Assembly: GCA_017433825.1 (NCBI GenBank)
Contig: JAFRGL010000018.1
Span: 1-64,000 of the forward strand
Length of the DNA: 64,000 nt
DNA from: Eubacterium sp.
Lineage (GTDB): Bacteria > Bacillota > Clostridia > Lachnospirales > Lachnospiraceae
Direction: 5' to 3'
Shown here one piece after another: positions 25,265-35,383 of this stretch (positions within the stretch are counted from its first letter, which is position 1; the number at the start of each line of letters is the position of its first letter). The position numbers were made by a program, and so were the translations under genes. Under the pieces are notes generated by a model, which saw only the letters and a list, made by a program, of their open reading frames with translations, searched no databases and had not been told where the DNA came from.

Positions 25265-27061
25265 TCAGCCGCCTGTGATGACAATCCTGCCCTGGCCATA
25301 AGGATCCGCATACTCTTCCGGAACGGTTCCTCCCAGCTCGGCAAGATAATCGGCAATGACATGCGTATCTGCTTTCACACAGTTCAGAATGACCTTATCC
25401 CCGTTAAAGAACGTAATGCCGTCCCCCTCATCCAGAATATTATATTCCGTACTGGCGACTGTGTAGGTTTTTTCCGGATCCAGCGGTTCATTCCCCACCA
25501 TGACATTTTTCACGCGGCGTTCTCCTTCGATGCCTGTGCACATGTTGCTGCCGTCCGCCTGGCATCCGCTGGGTATGGAAACGTCAACCTCATAAGACAG
25601 GCCGGACACCTGCATGAAAGCGCCGATTTCCGAAGGAAGGGCCCTGGCACCCCATTCCAGGGTATCCAGTATCTGCTGCCCGGTAGCTTCTATTACAACA
25701 AGGTAGTTGCCGAAGGGCATGATATCCACCGCTTCACCGTAGGTAATATCGCCCTTCGCGATATCTTTCCGAATGCCGCCGCCGCCCATAATGCAGATGT
25801 CAGCCTCACCCTGGCTTCTGAAGGCATCCGTAATGAAATCGCCCAGATTGGTTTCCGCCCGGCGTACCATCCGGACAGGATTGCCGGAAGCATCCTTTTC
25901 CTCAGGATCGTTGATGGTCAGGACGAAATCCGTATAGCCCACAACCTGGTTCAGCACTTCATTCATCCTGCCTTCCATTTCCGCAGCCTTTTCGGTTATT
26001 TCATTGGAAATTCCGAAAAGCTTTGCCGCGCTTTCCTTGTTCGGCCAGCTCCAGATTCCGGTATTGTAAATACCCTTCTCCGGGGAAATGAAACTGTAGC
26101 CGATGCACTCCAGCTTCGTGCCCACTGCGGACCGGACGACATTTTCGCCGTCCTTGTTTTTCATAACCACCTGGTCGGTGTCATGGCTGTGGCCGTCCAG
26201 GAAAACATCAATGCCGTTTGTATGGGAAATAACATCATCGTAGGTCCATGGTGAGAACGCGGCAGCGTTGCCCAGATGGCCCATGACATAGACGTAATCC
26301 GCGCCTTCCGCCCGCGCCTCGTTCACGGCTTTCTGTACAGCTTCATACACCGCGTCACCGGTTTCATCCTGCAGGAAGCCGTAGATGAACTGCCCGTTTT
26401 CATCCTGAAAGTATTTCGGCGTGGAAGAAGTAATGGTTTTCGGCGTCGTCACTCCCACAAACGCAATCTTCATTCCGGCCGCTTCCATGATGATATAAGG
26501 CGCAAATACCAGTTCGCCTTCCCGGTTGAAATTACAGCTGATATAGGGGAAATCTGCCATCTCCGCCAGATGCAGGAACTGCTCCATACCAAAGTCATAC
26601 TCATGATTGCCCGGGATTGCCACGTCGAATCCGGCCTCATTCATCAGTTCAATCACCGCTTCGCCCCTGGTCAGGGAGCCGATGGCTCCGCCCTGCACCG
26701 CGTCGCCGTCATCCACCAGGATTGTGGTATAGCCTTCGTTTTCCAGTCTCTGTCTTACCTGTACCAGGCCCGCCAGGGTAAAACCGTCCTCCACACCGCA
26801 GTGGATGTCGCTGGTGAAAAGGATGACCACCTCGCCGTTTTTCTCTGCGGTTCCGGCAGGTTCTTCCGGCACCTCCGCAGGAACACTGCTTTCTGAGGCT
26901 TCTTCCCTGGTGCTGACCGATGATACTTCCGCCTCCTGCACGCTGCTGCTTTTTTCAGCGGTGTCATTATCATTTTCCGGGCTGCAGGCCGCGGCCGCAA
27001 ACAGCATAACTGCCGCAAGCCCCGCTGCCGTTATTTTTTTCAGTACATTGCTGCTTCTCAT
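25265..27061 (-). CDS. 5'-nucleotidase/UDP-sugar hydrolase family lipoprotein
   Basis: The 598-residue protein has a signal peptide with lipobox AAAC (Cys26) and a Ser/Glu-rich linker. The catalytic metallophosphatase domain has ILFTSDIHCGVEDG (metal Asp and His), VDDGDAVQGG, IPGNHEYDFG and GHSHD; the C-terminal substrate domain has RRAETNLGDFITDAFR and GGGGIRKDI. Enzymes of this type hydrolyse extracellular nucleotides so that nucleosides can be taken up. It lies 11 bases after the MBL-fold gene on the same strand, likely one operon. Confidence 0.92.
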   Translation of the reverse strand: MRSSNVLKKITAAGLAAVMLFAAAACSPENDNDTAEKSSSVQEAEVSSVSTREEASESSVPAEVPEEPAGTAEKNGEVVILFTSDIHCGVEDGFTLAGLVQVRQRLENEGYTTILVDDGDAVQGGAIGSLTRGEAVIELMNEAGFDVAIPGNHEYDFGMEQFLHLAEMADFPYISCNFNREGELVFAPYIIMEAAGMKIAFVGVTTPKTITSSTPKYFQDENGQFIYGFLQDETGDAVYEAVQKAVNEARAEGADYVYVMGHLGNAAAFSPWTYDDVISHTNGIDVFLDGHSHDTDQVVMKNKDGENVVRSAVGTKLECIGYSFISPEKGIYNTGIWSWPNKESAAKLFGISNEITEKAAEMEGRMNEVLNQVVGYTDFVLTINDPEEKDASGNPVRMVRRAETNLGDFITDAFRSQGEADICIMGGGGIRKDIAKGDITYGEAVDIMPFGNYLVVIEATGQQILDTLEWGARALPSEIGAFMQVSGLSYEVDVSIPSGCQADGSNMCTGIEGERRVKNVMVGNEPLDPEKTYTVASTEYNILDEGDGITFFNGDKVILNCVKADTHVIADYLAELGGTVPEEYADPYGQGRIVITGG

Positions 27062-27072
27062 TTCAAAAACCT

Positions 27073-27891
27073 TTATTTCACTTTTTCTTCCGAATACAGC
27101 ACGTTTCCGGGCTTGCCGTCAAGACGCATCTCATCCTCGCCTATGGCATTCGCGGAATACATCCATTCGCCGATAACATGCACCCACAGGTGGGCGTCCT
27201 CGTGCGCCAGGACCCGGTCGCAGCTTTCCAGCACATTGTCGATAAGCTCCATGGTAAACTCGTATTTGCCGTGATTGCCCAGGATAGTATCGTACTGCGC
27301 ATGACGGTCCTTCATTGCCTTCAGATAATCCCGGTATTCGCTCACCGTGGAGGAATACTGGTCAAACAGCAGCACGTTGTCGTCGCAGGCATCCCCGATG
27401 ATAAATGTCCGGTCCTCGGGAATCAGCGGGCAGACCATACCGGGGGTATGTCCCGGAAATGACAGAAGTTCCACCGTCACGCCGCCTAAATCCAGCACCG
27501 TATTCTCCGGCAGGTCCTCGAACACTTCTTCGGGAACCTGGTAGAAATCCTCCGGAACCAGGGACATTTTCAGGTGGTCCGAGAAAAATTCCGCCCGGAA
27601 TTCCTTGCTTTTGTGCTTCTCAAAGATGGGCATGTCGCCCTTCTTCATGTACACCTTCTCAAACCGGCCGGCACCGCCCAGATGGTCCATATGGCCGTGG
27701 CTTACCACCACCGTCAACGGAAGGTCCGTAACGCTTTCCACAAACTCTTTTAAGTTTCCTGCGCCTGTGCAGGTATCCAGAAGACAGGCTTTTTCTTCTC
27801 CCGTCACCAGATAGCAGGCCACCTCCAGAGCATCAATGATACGGTAAATATGCTCTGATATTTTCTCCGCGGTGAAATGATTCAAATCCAT
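27073..27891 (-). CDS. MBL-fold metallo-hydrolase
   Basis: The 272-residue protein has the metallo-beta-lactamase motif SHGHMDHLGG, LSFPGHTPGM (third His) and IIGDACDD (bridging Asp). No signal peptide, so cytosolic. AGGAGG precedes the ATG. It is the first gene of a pair with the 5'-nucleotidase. The family includes thioesterases, glyoxalase II-like and phosphodiesterase enzymes; substrate here unknown. Confidence 0.88.
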   Translation of the reverse strand: MDLNHFTAEKISEHIYRIIDALEVACYLVTGEEKACLLDTCTGAGNLKEFVESVTDLPLTVVVSHGHMDHLGGAGRFEKVYMKKGDMPIFEKHKSKEFRAEFFSDHLKMSLVPEDFYQVPEEVFEDLPENTVLDLGGVTVELLSFPGHTPGMVCPLIPEDRTFIIGDACDDNVLLFDQYSSTVSEYRDYLKAMKDRHAQYDTILGNHGKYEFTMELIDNVLESCDRVLAHEDAHLWVHVIGEWMYSANAIGEDEMRLDGKPGNVLYSEEKVK

Positions 27892-27925
27892 AAATATATC
27901 TCCTCCTGATGTTGTTTTCTGTTAC

Positions 27926-27954
27926 ATTGTATCTGTTATACGGCGGAATTTCAA
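27926..27954 (-). promoter_or_regulatory. Promoter for MBL-fold/5'-nucleotidase operon
   Basis: TTGAAA (27949-27954) and TACAAT (27926-27931) on the minus strand at 17-base spacing. Confidence 0.75.
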
Positions 27955-27987
27955 TATTTTCCCTTGCGCTTTTCCGTCCGTGCATGA

Positions 27988-28015
27988 TTGACAGGCTTTC
28001 ATTTTGCAGTACAAT
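27988..28015 (+). promoter_or_regulatory. Promoter for aldo/keto reductase gene
   Basis: TTGACA (27988-27993) and TACAAT (28010-28015) at 16-base spacing; the ATG is at 28053. Confidence 0.75.
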
Positions 28016-28052
28016 GATGGTAAGAGAACATCAGGAAAGGAAGAATATACAA

Positions 28053-29072
28053 ATGGAATACACCAAGCTGAAAGGAACCGGTCTGGAAGTGTCCCGCTTC
28101 TGCCTGGGAACCATGACCTTCGGGGAGCAGACGAGCGAAGAGGAAGCCGTAAAAATGGTGGACTATGCACTTGACGCCGGCGTGAATTTCTTTGATACGG
28201 CTGATGTCTATACCAAAGGCGCCAGCGAAAAAATCCTGGGCAAAGCCCTGGAAGGAAAACGGGAAGACGCCGTCATCGCCACCAAGGTGACCAATCCCCA
28301 CGGACCGAAGCCCAACCAGTCCGGCCAGGGCAGGAAACACATCCTTACCAGCCTGGAAGAGAGCCTCCGGGCTTTGCGCACCGACTATATCGACGTTTAT
28401 TACCTGCATCATCCGGAGGAGGATGTGCCGGCGGAGGAAATCATCGAAACCATGACCACGCTGGTCCGCAGCGGCAAAATCCGCTACTGGGGCTTAAGCA
28501 ACTATGCCACCTGGCAGTGCTGCTCCTTCATCCACAAAGCCAGGGAAATGCATGCAGTCCCGCCTGTGGTTACCGAGAGCGTCTATAACCTGCTGACCCG
28601 GGGCATTGACGACGAAATGGTGCCCTTCCTGAAGGAATACCGCATGGGCCTTACCTGCTTTAACCCCATCGCGGCCGGGCTTCTGACCGGCAAGCATACG
28701 AGGAACAAACTGGCGGACAATTCCAGACTGAAGGACAACTACGGCTACAACCTGCGCTACATCAATGACGCGAATATGGACGCCGTGGAAGCGCTGACGG
28801 GCATTGCCGCGGAAAACGGCATGAGCCTTCTGGAATTCTCCCTGCAGTGGCTTTTAAACCGCCCGGTGGTGGACAGCATCATCGTGGGCGCCAGCAAATT
28901 CGACCATGTGGTGCAGAACATCTCCCTGGCCTCGGAGAAGACGACGTTAAGCGATGCCGCCATGGACGCCTGCGACAAGGTCTGGGACAGCCTGCGCGGT
29001 CATTTCTTCAGCTACCACGCCAACGCGAAGCCGCCGGCAATGCCCCCGGCCGATAAGGAAAAGGAAGGCTGA
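28053..29072 (+). CDS. Aldo/keto reductase (YajO/Kv-beta-like)
   Basis: From the ATG at 28053 (AGGAAAGGAAG upstream) the protein is 339 residues; the longer open frame includes the promoter. The catalytic tetrad is visible in NFFDTADVYTKGASE (Asp, Tyr), VIATKV (Lys) and YYLHHPEED (His). NADPH-binding marks include WGLSNYATWQ and SIIVGASKFDHV at the end. No Fe-S extension, unlike the reductase at 6868. Single-gene unit with its own promoter and terminator; substrate unknown. Confidence 0.92.
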   Translation: MEYTKLKGTGLEVSRFCLGTMTFGEQTSEEEAVKMVDYALDAGVNFFDTADVYTKGASEKILGKALEGKREDAVIATKVTNPHGPKPNQSGQGRKHILTSLEESLRALRTDYIDVYYLHHPEEDVPAEEIIETMTTLVRSGKIRYWGLSNYATWQCCSFIHKAREMHAVPPVVTESVYNLLTRGIDDEMVPFLKEYRMGLTCFNPIAAGLLTGKHTRNKLADNSRLKDNYGYNLRYINDANMDAVEALTGIAAENGMSLLEFSLQWLLNRPVVDSIIVGASKFDHVVQNISLASEKTTLSDAAMDACDKVWDSLRGHFFSYHANAKPPAMPPADKEKEG

Positions 29073-29090
29073 CCATAAACGGAACAGTAC

Positions 29091-29136
29091 AAAAAAGAAT
29101 TCCGGGACTGAACAATTCAGCCCGGAATTCTTTTTG
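29091..29136. terminator. Bidirectional terminator between convergent genes
   Basis: AAAGAATTCCGGG and CCCGGAATTCTTT pair around an inner CTGA/TCAG loop; T-runs flank both sides. It serves the aldo/keto reductase and the kinase gene cluster. Confidence 0.92.
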
Positions 29137-29154
29137 CGGCAAAGACACGCCTTT

Positions 29155-31467
29155 TCATTTTATCAGTTTTTCCAGCGTTTCAAACAGGGACTCCGGCTCG
29201 ACAGGCTTGCTCAGATGCGCATTCAGCCCGGCCTGCAGGGAACGCTGCACGTCTTCGTCGAAGGCATTGGCCGTAAGTGCGATGATCGGAATGGTTTTTG
29301 CGTCGGCGCGGTCTGACGCCCGGATAGCCCTTGTCGCTTCCAGACCGTCCATTTCCGGCATGCGCATGTCCATCAGGATCGCGTCATAATATCCCGGCTC
29401 ATGGTTTTCAAACAGTTCTACTGCCACCCTCCCGTTTTCGGCAAGGTCCGCCTCCATTTCACGCATGGAAAGCACCATCATCATGATCTCGGCGTTCACT
29501 GCGACGTCTTCCGCCAGAAGGACCCTGCGGCCTTTCAGATCCGCAGTTTTCTTTTCCAGCGTTTCATGCTTGCGCCGGAAGGCTTCCCTGAATTCATCCA
29601 TTACGCTTCCTGCAAAGAGCGGCTTCGGCACAAAGGTGTCCACGCCGGCGCTTTTTGCCTCGTCTACGATCTCGTCCCAGTTGAACGACGTGAGTATGAT
29701 AATCGGCGTATCATTGCCGACGATTTCCCGGATATGCCGCGTTGTCTCGATGCCGTCCATCTCCGGCATCTTCCAGTCTACCAGGATCAGGTTGTAATCC
29801 TCTCTGCGGCCGTGCCGGATACGGACATGATCCACGCCTTCCCAGCCGGATTCCGCCGTATCACAGCTTACACCCACCTGGCCGAGAATGATCTGCGCAT
29901 GTTCCAGGGCAATCCGGTCGTCATCGATTACCAGCACCCTGATATCCCGCGGAAGCGGATCTCCTTCTTCGGTCTGAAGGCTTTTTCTGTCCGATTCACC
30001 CAAAGTGACGGTCACCGTAAATACAGTGCCTTTTCCTTTTTCCGATTCGACGTCGATTGTACCGTTCATCAGCTCCACGATGCTCTTGGTAATCGGCATG
30101 CCCAGACCGGTCGAACCGTAACGGCCGGTGGAGGAAGAATCCTCCTGGCTGAAGGCTTCAAACAGATGCGGAAGGAATTCCTTGCTCATGCCGATTCCGG
30201 TGTCGCTGAAGATAAAACGGAGCGTAGCCTGGCCCTCATAGCGCGGGCCCTCCTCGATTACAAAACTGACCGTTCCGCCTTCCGGCGTGAATTTGACCGC
30301 GTTGCCGAGGATATTGATCATCACCTGCTTGAGCTTCATGTCATCGCCGATGTAGTAATCGTCCACCTGCCCGGTGATCTGGCAGTCATAGGCAAGGCCC
30401 TTTTCCCTGCACTGATCGCTGATGATCGTGTTGACCTGCTCCAGCGCCTTCGCAAAGGAAAACTCCTCTTTTCTGATGGTCATGCGGCCGGACTCGATGC
30501 GGCTCATGTCCAGGATGTCATTGATGATTCCCAGCAGGTGTTCGGCGGAATCGCCGATCTTGCCCAGGTATTCCTTTACCTTGTCACTGGCCGAAGGGTC
30601 GTTCATGGCAATATTGTTCAGGCCGATGATGGCATTCATGGGCGTGCGGATTTCATGGCTCATGTTGGACAGGAAGGCCGTCTTGGCATTATTCGCCTTC
30701 TCCGCCGCAGCGAGGGCATCGGCCAGCGTCTCCCGGCTCTCACTGAGCTCCTGACTCTGTTGCATTTCACGCTGCAGGGATTTTTCCAGCTTTTGGCGGT
30801 ATTCCTCCTTTTCGTCCTCCATGACAAAGCTGTGCAGAAGGCTCGTGCCGGTCAGGTAACCGAGGGCATAAAGAGGCAGCAGCGGATAAAAAACCTGGGT
30901 TGCAATCAGCACCGCCATGACGACACCGAAAAGGCCGATGGCCAAATGGCGGTGCCTGACCGTGCCGTCCGACTTTGCGGCAGCATAAAAAACGTTCACC
31001 GCAGTGAGCAGGAACAGAAGGACCTGGATCACCAGCGTCACATAACGGGCACCGAGCGCGTAGTATTCGCCGCTTTCGTCGATCTTAAACAGAACGGGAT
31101 AGAAAACGTTGACGGCGGCAACGGTAAGTTCAAAGACACAGAAAGCACGCCCGGCGAGAGACAGCATCCGGGCAAAGCTGTCTTTGCGGTTGAGATAAGA
31201 GGCGACGTACCTGGTCCAGAGCATGACAGCGGCGGCCATGGACAGGAAGTGGATTTCCGTGTCAATGAACAGCAGCACCTTAAGCTGATGGGAATACAGG
31301 AAGCCCCAGGAGATGTCGGTAATGTAATAGACCAGTATCCCGAACAGGAAGAAACGGTAGTTCCGGTCCGTTTCCGAAAGGTTCCGGCTGTCTGCCGGCC
31401 AAAGCACGTCTCTGTTAATAATAAGCAGGATAGCTGCCGCTATTATTCCGATGATCGAATAGGTCAT
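29155..31467 (-). CDS. Hybrid histidine kinase: membrane sensor-HisKA-HATPase-REC-REC
   Basis: The 770-residue protein has about seven N-terminal membrane segments (residues 1-215), a coiled coil (217-262), HisKA with His271 in SNMSHEIRTPMNA, HATPase (N-box near 387-395, SDTGIGMS at 421, STGLGMPIT at 452), and two receiver domains with phospho-acceptors Asp564 (LVDWKMPEMDG) and Asp700 (LMDMRMPEMDG). There is no output domain, so a separate Hpt protein or direct cross-talk is needed. It is the last gene of a five-gene set and follows the binding lipoprotein by 43 bases. Its last receiver is nearly the same as that of the kinase at 35384. Confidence 0.93.
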   Translation of the reverse strand: MTYSIIGIIAAAILLIINRDVLWPADSRNLSETDRNYRFFLFGILVYYITDISWGFLYSHQLKVLLFIDTEIHFLSMAAAVMLWTRYVASYLNRKDSFARMLSLAGRAFCVFELTVAAVNVFYPVLFKIDESGEYYALGARYVTLVIQVLLFLLTAVNVFYAAAKSDGTVRHRHLAIGLFGVVMAVLIATQVFYPLLPLYALGYLTGTSLLHSFVMEDEKEEYRQKLEKSLQREMQQSQELSESRETLADALAAAEKANNAKTAFLSNMSHEIRTPMNAIIGLNNIAMNDPSASDKVKEYLGKIGDSAEHLLGIINDILDMSRIESGRMTIRKEEFSFAKALEQVNTIISDQCREKGLAYDCQITGQVDDYYIGDDMKLKQVMINILGNAVKFTPEGGTVSFVIEEGPRYEGQATLRFIFSDTGIGMSKEFLPHLFEAFSQEDSSSTGRYGSTGLGMPITKSIVELMNGTIDVESEKGKGTVFTVTVTLGESDRKSLQTEEGDPLPRDIRVLVIDDDRIALEHAQIILGQVGVSCDTAESGWEGVDHVRIRHGRREDYNLILVDWKMPEMDGIETTRHIREIVGNDTPIIILTSFNWDEIVDEAKSAGVDTFVPKPLFAGSVMDEFREAFRRKHETLEKKTADLKGRRVLLAEDVAVNAEIMMMVLSMREMEADLAENGRVAVELFENHEPGYYDAILMDMRMPEMDGLEATRAIRASDRADAKTIPIIALTANAFDEDVQRSLQAGLNAHLSKPVEPESLFETLEKLIK

Positions 31468-31510
31468 ATGCGGTCTCTCCCGATAAGGTAAATCAGATAA
31501 GCTGAATCAG

Positions 31511-32809
31511 TTACTTCGGGTCTTCCAGGCTCCCGTACATTGTAATGATTTCATCCACAGTTGCTTCCCCTTTTCCGACCTGGAACGCAGCAATCCGGAC
31601 CTGGACAGTAAGGGAATCCTTAATGCCGAGCACCTCCGGGGTTATGGTACGTTCCGCAGGCATCTGCCCGAAGGGAGCGTAAACCGAATCCAGAGACATA
31701 TCCTTTGTAGGCGTTACCAGACGCTTCACGGAAGCCATTGCGTTCAGTTCAGTAGTTGTTATAAGGAACCGCATGAATTCGTTTGTCATATCCAGATTAT
31801 CGCAGTCCCTGTTGACGGAGAAGCCAAGGGAAAGGCTGTCAATAAAATATCCGCCGTCCTCTGTCATGGGAATAGGCGCGAAACAGTAATCAAACGGGGC
31901 ATTGGTGAAAGCTTCAGACTGGCTCTCCCGTTTCTTCGTACCCGATACGGTATCCCCGGTGCATATCATCATCGGCACATCGCCCTCAAAGAACCGCAGG
32001 ATTACCTGTGAATAGTTGTCCTCAATCTTATCGCACTCCGCAAGGTCGATACAGCCCTTCTCAATCAGCTGCTCCACTGCTTCCAGCGCCGGACGCATAT
32101 ATTCCCCGGCAGCGGGGTTTAATTCATTGGCAAGCGCAAGCGCTTCGGGGTTTTCCGCAAGCGTGGCGGTAAACAAAGGATAGGCGATCGTGTTCATGAA
32201 ACAGCTGGAGGATTTGAGGCTGTAGCCCATCATGGGGCTGGCATAGCCCTTGCCGCGGAACGCTTCGCATACTTCCAGAAGTTCTGTCCATGTGGCAGGG
32301 ATGCTTAAGCCTTCCTTTTTAAACAAATCGTTGTTGACCAGCATGCCGTAGGTTCTGGAGAAAACCGGCACCACCGGCACACGGCCCTCCGCGTCATGGC
32401 TGATAAGCCCCGGCCGGATGCAGTCCAGGTCCAGTGCCAGGGCAGGATCCGAAAGGTCCTCCATATGGACAGTTACCGAATCGTATTTTTCATTCCCGAG
32501 CATCCAGGCATAGGAGAAGAAAATGTTGGGTTTGTTGCTGCCTTCCAGCGCCGCGCCTAGTGTGCTGTTGTAATCATCCAGCTTCACATAGCTGAACTCC
32601 ACATTCGGGTAGATTTCGTTGAATCTTTCAAATTCGGCCTCCAGTGCCTCGAAATTGTCATAGCTTCCGGCTACGGTAATGCTGCAGCCGGTATTTGTGT
32701 CGAGGGCCGGGCTGAATCCGGCAGAGGTTTCTTCCTGCGGTTTGCTGCCGCAGGCCGCCAGCGATACAGCCGTGCATACAGCTAAAATGATGCAGATCAG
32801 CTTTTTCAT
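31511..32809 (-). CDS. Family 1 extracellular solute-binding lipoprotein without a transporter
   Basis: The 432-residue protein has a signal peptide with lipobox LAAC (Cys20) and a mature part of the ABC sugar-binding type ([50 protein letters not shown]). No ABC permease or ATPase is near. Its start overlaps the stop of the hybrid kinase upstream by four bases and another kinase follows, so it probably acts as a periplasmic-side co-sensor that reports ligand to one of the kinases. That role is inferred from context. Confidence 0.85.
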   Translation of the reverse strand: MKKLICIILAVCTAVSLAACGSKPQEETSAGFSPALDTNTGCSITVAGSYDNFEALEAEFERFNEIYPNVEFSYVKLDDYNSTLGAALEGSNKPNIFFSYAWMLGNEKYDSVTVHMEDLSDPALALDLDCIRPGLISHDAEGRVPVVPVFSRTYGMLVNNDLFKKEGLSIPATWTELLEVCEAFRGKGYASPMMGYSLKSSSCFMNTIAYPLFTATLAENPEALALANELNPAAGEYMRPALEAVEQLIEKGCIDLAECDKIEDNYSQVILRFFEGDVPMMICTGDTVSGTKKRESQSEAFTNAPFDYCFAPIPMTEDGGYFIDSLSLGFSVNRDCDNLDMTNEFMRFLITTTELNAMASVKRLVTPTKDMSLDSVYAPFGQMPAERTITPEVLGIKDSLTVQVRIAAFQVGKGEATVDEIITMYGSLEDPK

Positions 32810-35355
32810 ATTTCCTTTTCCTCCTTGATTCTTCGAATCTCTTTAATGACAAGTCTGATATCTACAGGTTTTGCGATATGTCCGTTCATGCCGGCGTTCA
32901 GGCATTCCGTGACGTTTTCCGAAAACGCGTCCGCCGTCATGGCGATAATCGGGATGGAAGACGCCCGCGGGTCATCCAGCGAGCGGATAGTCCTTGTGGC
33001 ATCCAGCCCGTTCATGACCGGCATCTGGATATCCATGAAGACAAGGGCGTATTTCCCCTGTTCCGCCTCCTTTATCTTATCGACGCATATCTGACCGTAC
33101 TCCGCGCGCTCCGTCATGATGCCGAACATTCCCAGCATGGCGGAAATGATCTCCCAGTTGATGTCGTTATCCTCCGCGACGAGGATGCTCATTCCCGCAA
33201 GATCGGAATAGTCATCCTCCGGCTCCGCGGATTTTGCTTCCGTTCCCAGAAGCTCGTTGATTTTATCATACAGCTTTGAACGGAAGAGGGGCTTGCTGAT
33301 AAAGCCGTTTGCGCCGGCTTCCTTTGCCGTATCCTCGATGTCGGACCAGTCGTAGGCCGAAATCAGCAGGATCGGGATGCTCTCGCCGACCTCTGACCGG
33401 ATGCGCCTTACGGTTTCCACGCCGTCCATGCCGGGCATCTTCCAGTCCAGGATCACGACGCCGTACTGGCTGCCGGACTCCTGGCGGTGCCTGATCATTC
33501 CCAGCGCCGTAAGGCCGTCTTCGGCCGTTTCCGCGTTGACGCCCAGGGACTCCAGCGTATCCGCGGCAGTCTCCAGCAGAAGCCTGTCGTCGTCCACGAT
33601 AAGTACGTCGATATGCTCCAGCCTCATGTCATCGGCCTGCCTGTCCGCGGCCGGGATATCCAGAACGATGGTAAAGGTGGTGCCTTTTCCCTGCTCGCTG
33701 CGGCAGTCGATGGTGCCGTTCATCAGATCCACCATCTGCTTCGTTATCGCAAGGCCCAGGCCGGTGCCCTGGATGGTGTTGACGCGGCTGTCCGTCTGCC
33801 GGGAGAAGGGCTCGTACATCTTCTCCATGAATTCGGGACTCATGCCGATGCCCGTATCGGCAACAACGTAGATCAGCCTGACGCAGCCGGGTAAACTGCT
33901 TTCCGTTTCCCGTAAATCCACGCTGACGCTTCCGCCCGGTTCCGTATACTTGACCGCGTTGGAAAGGATGTTGATGTAAATCTGATTCAGGCGCAGCTGG
34001 TCGGCGTACAGATATTCCTTCTCCATACGGTTGATCCGGAAACTGAAGTCGATATTTTTCTCCTTGATCATCGGCTGGGAGATATTGACCAGGTTCTCGA
34101 CCGTGTCGACGATGGAGAAGGTCAGGGGACTCAGGTTCAGCTTGCCGCTCTCCACCTTGGAGATGTCCAGGATGTCATTGATCAAAGTCAGAAGGTGATT
34201 GCTGGCAAGGCTGATTTTCCGGAGGTTGTCTTTAACCGATTCCGTGTCGCCTATGTTTTTCTCCGCAATGGTCGTAAGGCCCATAATGGCGTTCATCGGC
34301 GTCCGGATGTCATGCGACATGGTGGAGAGGAAATCGGTTTTCGCCTTGCTGGCCGCTTCCGCTTCCTGTGCAAGAAGCCGGTATCTCTTGTTGAACGCCC
34401 GCATATGCAGCACGTCAATGATAAAAAGCGCGAGCAGCCCCAGCGTAACGACGCCGGTCAGCAGCCAGTCCTGCGTATCCCGCTGCAGGTTGTCGGACGG
34501 AACGAAACCTAAAAGCACCCATCCGCCCGTGGCAGTGATAGGGGTATGCGCCAGCACGCAGTCGCGTCCGCGGGAATCGGTCATGGTAAATGATCCCGTT
34601 CCCGTCATGAGCCCGTTTTTCAGCTCGTCCATCTGCGAAGGCTCCATGCTGTTGTAGGATTTATAGAATTCAAGGAAATTATTGTTTTTGAATGAACGGC
34701 CCTTGATGATGTAGTCGCCCCCGGCGTCGATCATGGTAAATTCCGCGTTCTTGAATTCCTCCTGCGGGAAAACCCATTTGCCCTCGAGATCGGAAAGCGG
34801 AATGACCCTGACCAGCAGCGCGTCCCTCTCCCGGGCTTCCTCTTCATCCCAGAGCGTGATTTTATTGCAGAAGGCAAGAGACTGTTCGCCGTTCATCGGG
34901 TTGGTATAGGCGCGGGTGATATTGACTGCGGTACCGACCGGGGCAATCCACTCCATATCGCCGAACAGATTGATTTTTTCATAGGAAACCGAAAAGTCGC
35001 CGGGCCGGCTGACATTCTGCCGTGTGGAAATGCCTTTTAAGGTATCCGTGTAAATCAGATGCGAGGAGGCGTTCCTGATCTCGTGGGAATCCCGGATAAA
35101 CTGCGCAGCTTCCTCCATGGTCATCTTTTTGCTGTTGATATAGAACGCCCGAATATCACAGGTGTTCTGTTCTCCCTGCAGATAGTTTTCCGTTACATGC
35201 TCCATCGCAACAGTCGTGCTTACAAGACTCTCCACCTGATGCCGGTAGACAGCCTTGTTTGCATAGCCGGAATACAGTACGACAAACACCAGTATTCCTG
35301 CCATAATCACGATGTTGACAAAAGCGATCCGCGCTTTCTTCATATCGAAAACCAT
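32806..35355 (-). CDS. Hybrid histidine kinase: extracellular sensor-HisKA-HATPase-REC-REC
   Basis: The 849-residue protein has a membrane helix (10-28), an extracellular region of about 265 residues resembling a double-Cache domain (with [20 protein letters not shown]), a second helix (297-316), HisKA with His348 ([14 protein letters not shown]), HATPase ([17 protein letters not shown]), and receivers with Asp637 ([10 protein letters not shown]) and Asp775 ([10 protein letters not shown]). A second ATG 12 bases in (35343) is also possible. Its stop overlaps the start of the binding lipoprotein gene, which fits a shared sensing unit. No output domain is present. Confidence 0.92.
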   Translation of the reverse strand: MVFDMKKARIAFVNIVIMAGILVFVVLYSGYANKAVYRHQVESLVSTTVAMEHVTENYLQGEQNTCDIRAFYINSKKMTMEEAAQFIRDSHEIRNASSHLIYTDTLKGISTRQNVSRPGDFSVSYEKINLFGDMEWIAPVGTAVNITRAYTNPMNGEQSLAFCNKITLWDEEEARERDALLVRVIPLSDLEGKWVFPQEEFKNAEFTMIDAGGDYIIKGRSFKNNNFLEFYKSYNSMEPSQMDELKNGLMTGTGSFTMTDSRGRDCVLAHTPITATGGWVLLGFVPSDNLQRDTQDWLLTGVVTLGLLALFIIDVLHMRAFNKRYRLLAQEAEAASKAKTDFLSTMSHDIRTPMNAIMGLTTIAEKNIGDTESVKDNLRKISLASNHLLTLINDILDISKVESGKLNLSPLTFSIVDTVENLVNISQPMIKEKNIDFSFRINRMEKEYLYADQLRLNQIYINILSNAVKYTEPGGSVSVDLRETESSLPGCVRLIYVVADTGIGMSPEFMEKMYEPFSRQTDSRVNTIQGTGLGLAITKQMVDLMNGTIDCRSEQGKGTTFTIVLDIPAADRQADDMRLEHIDVLIVDDDRLLLETAADTLESLGVNAETAEDGLTALGMIRHRQESGSQYGVVILDWKMPGMDGVETVRRIRSEVGESIPILLISAYDWSDIEDTAKEAGANGFISKPLFRSKLYDKINELLGTEAKSAEPEDDYSDLAGMSILVAEDNDINWEIISAMLGMFGIMTERAEYGQICVDKIKEAEQGKYALVFMDIQMPVMNGLDATRTIRSLDDPRASSIPIIAMTADAFSENVTECLNAGMNGHIAKPVDIRLVIKEIRRIKEEKEI

Positions 35356-35383
35356 CCTTTTTCTCTTCCCGGTCCGGGAAAGT

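Noticed and set aside
29401-31491. Long plus-strand open frame (696 codons)
   Set aside because: Antisense to the membrane hybrid kinase, whose motifs are unmistakable; no RBS and no recognisable domain.
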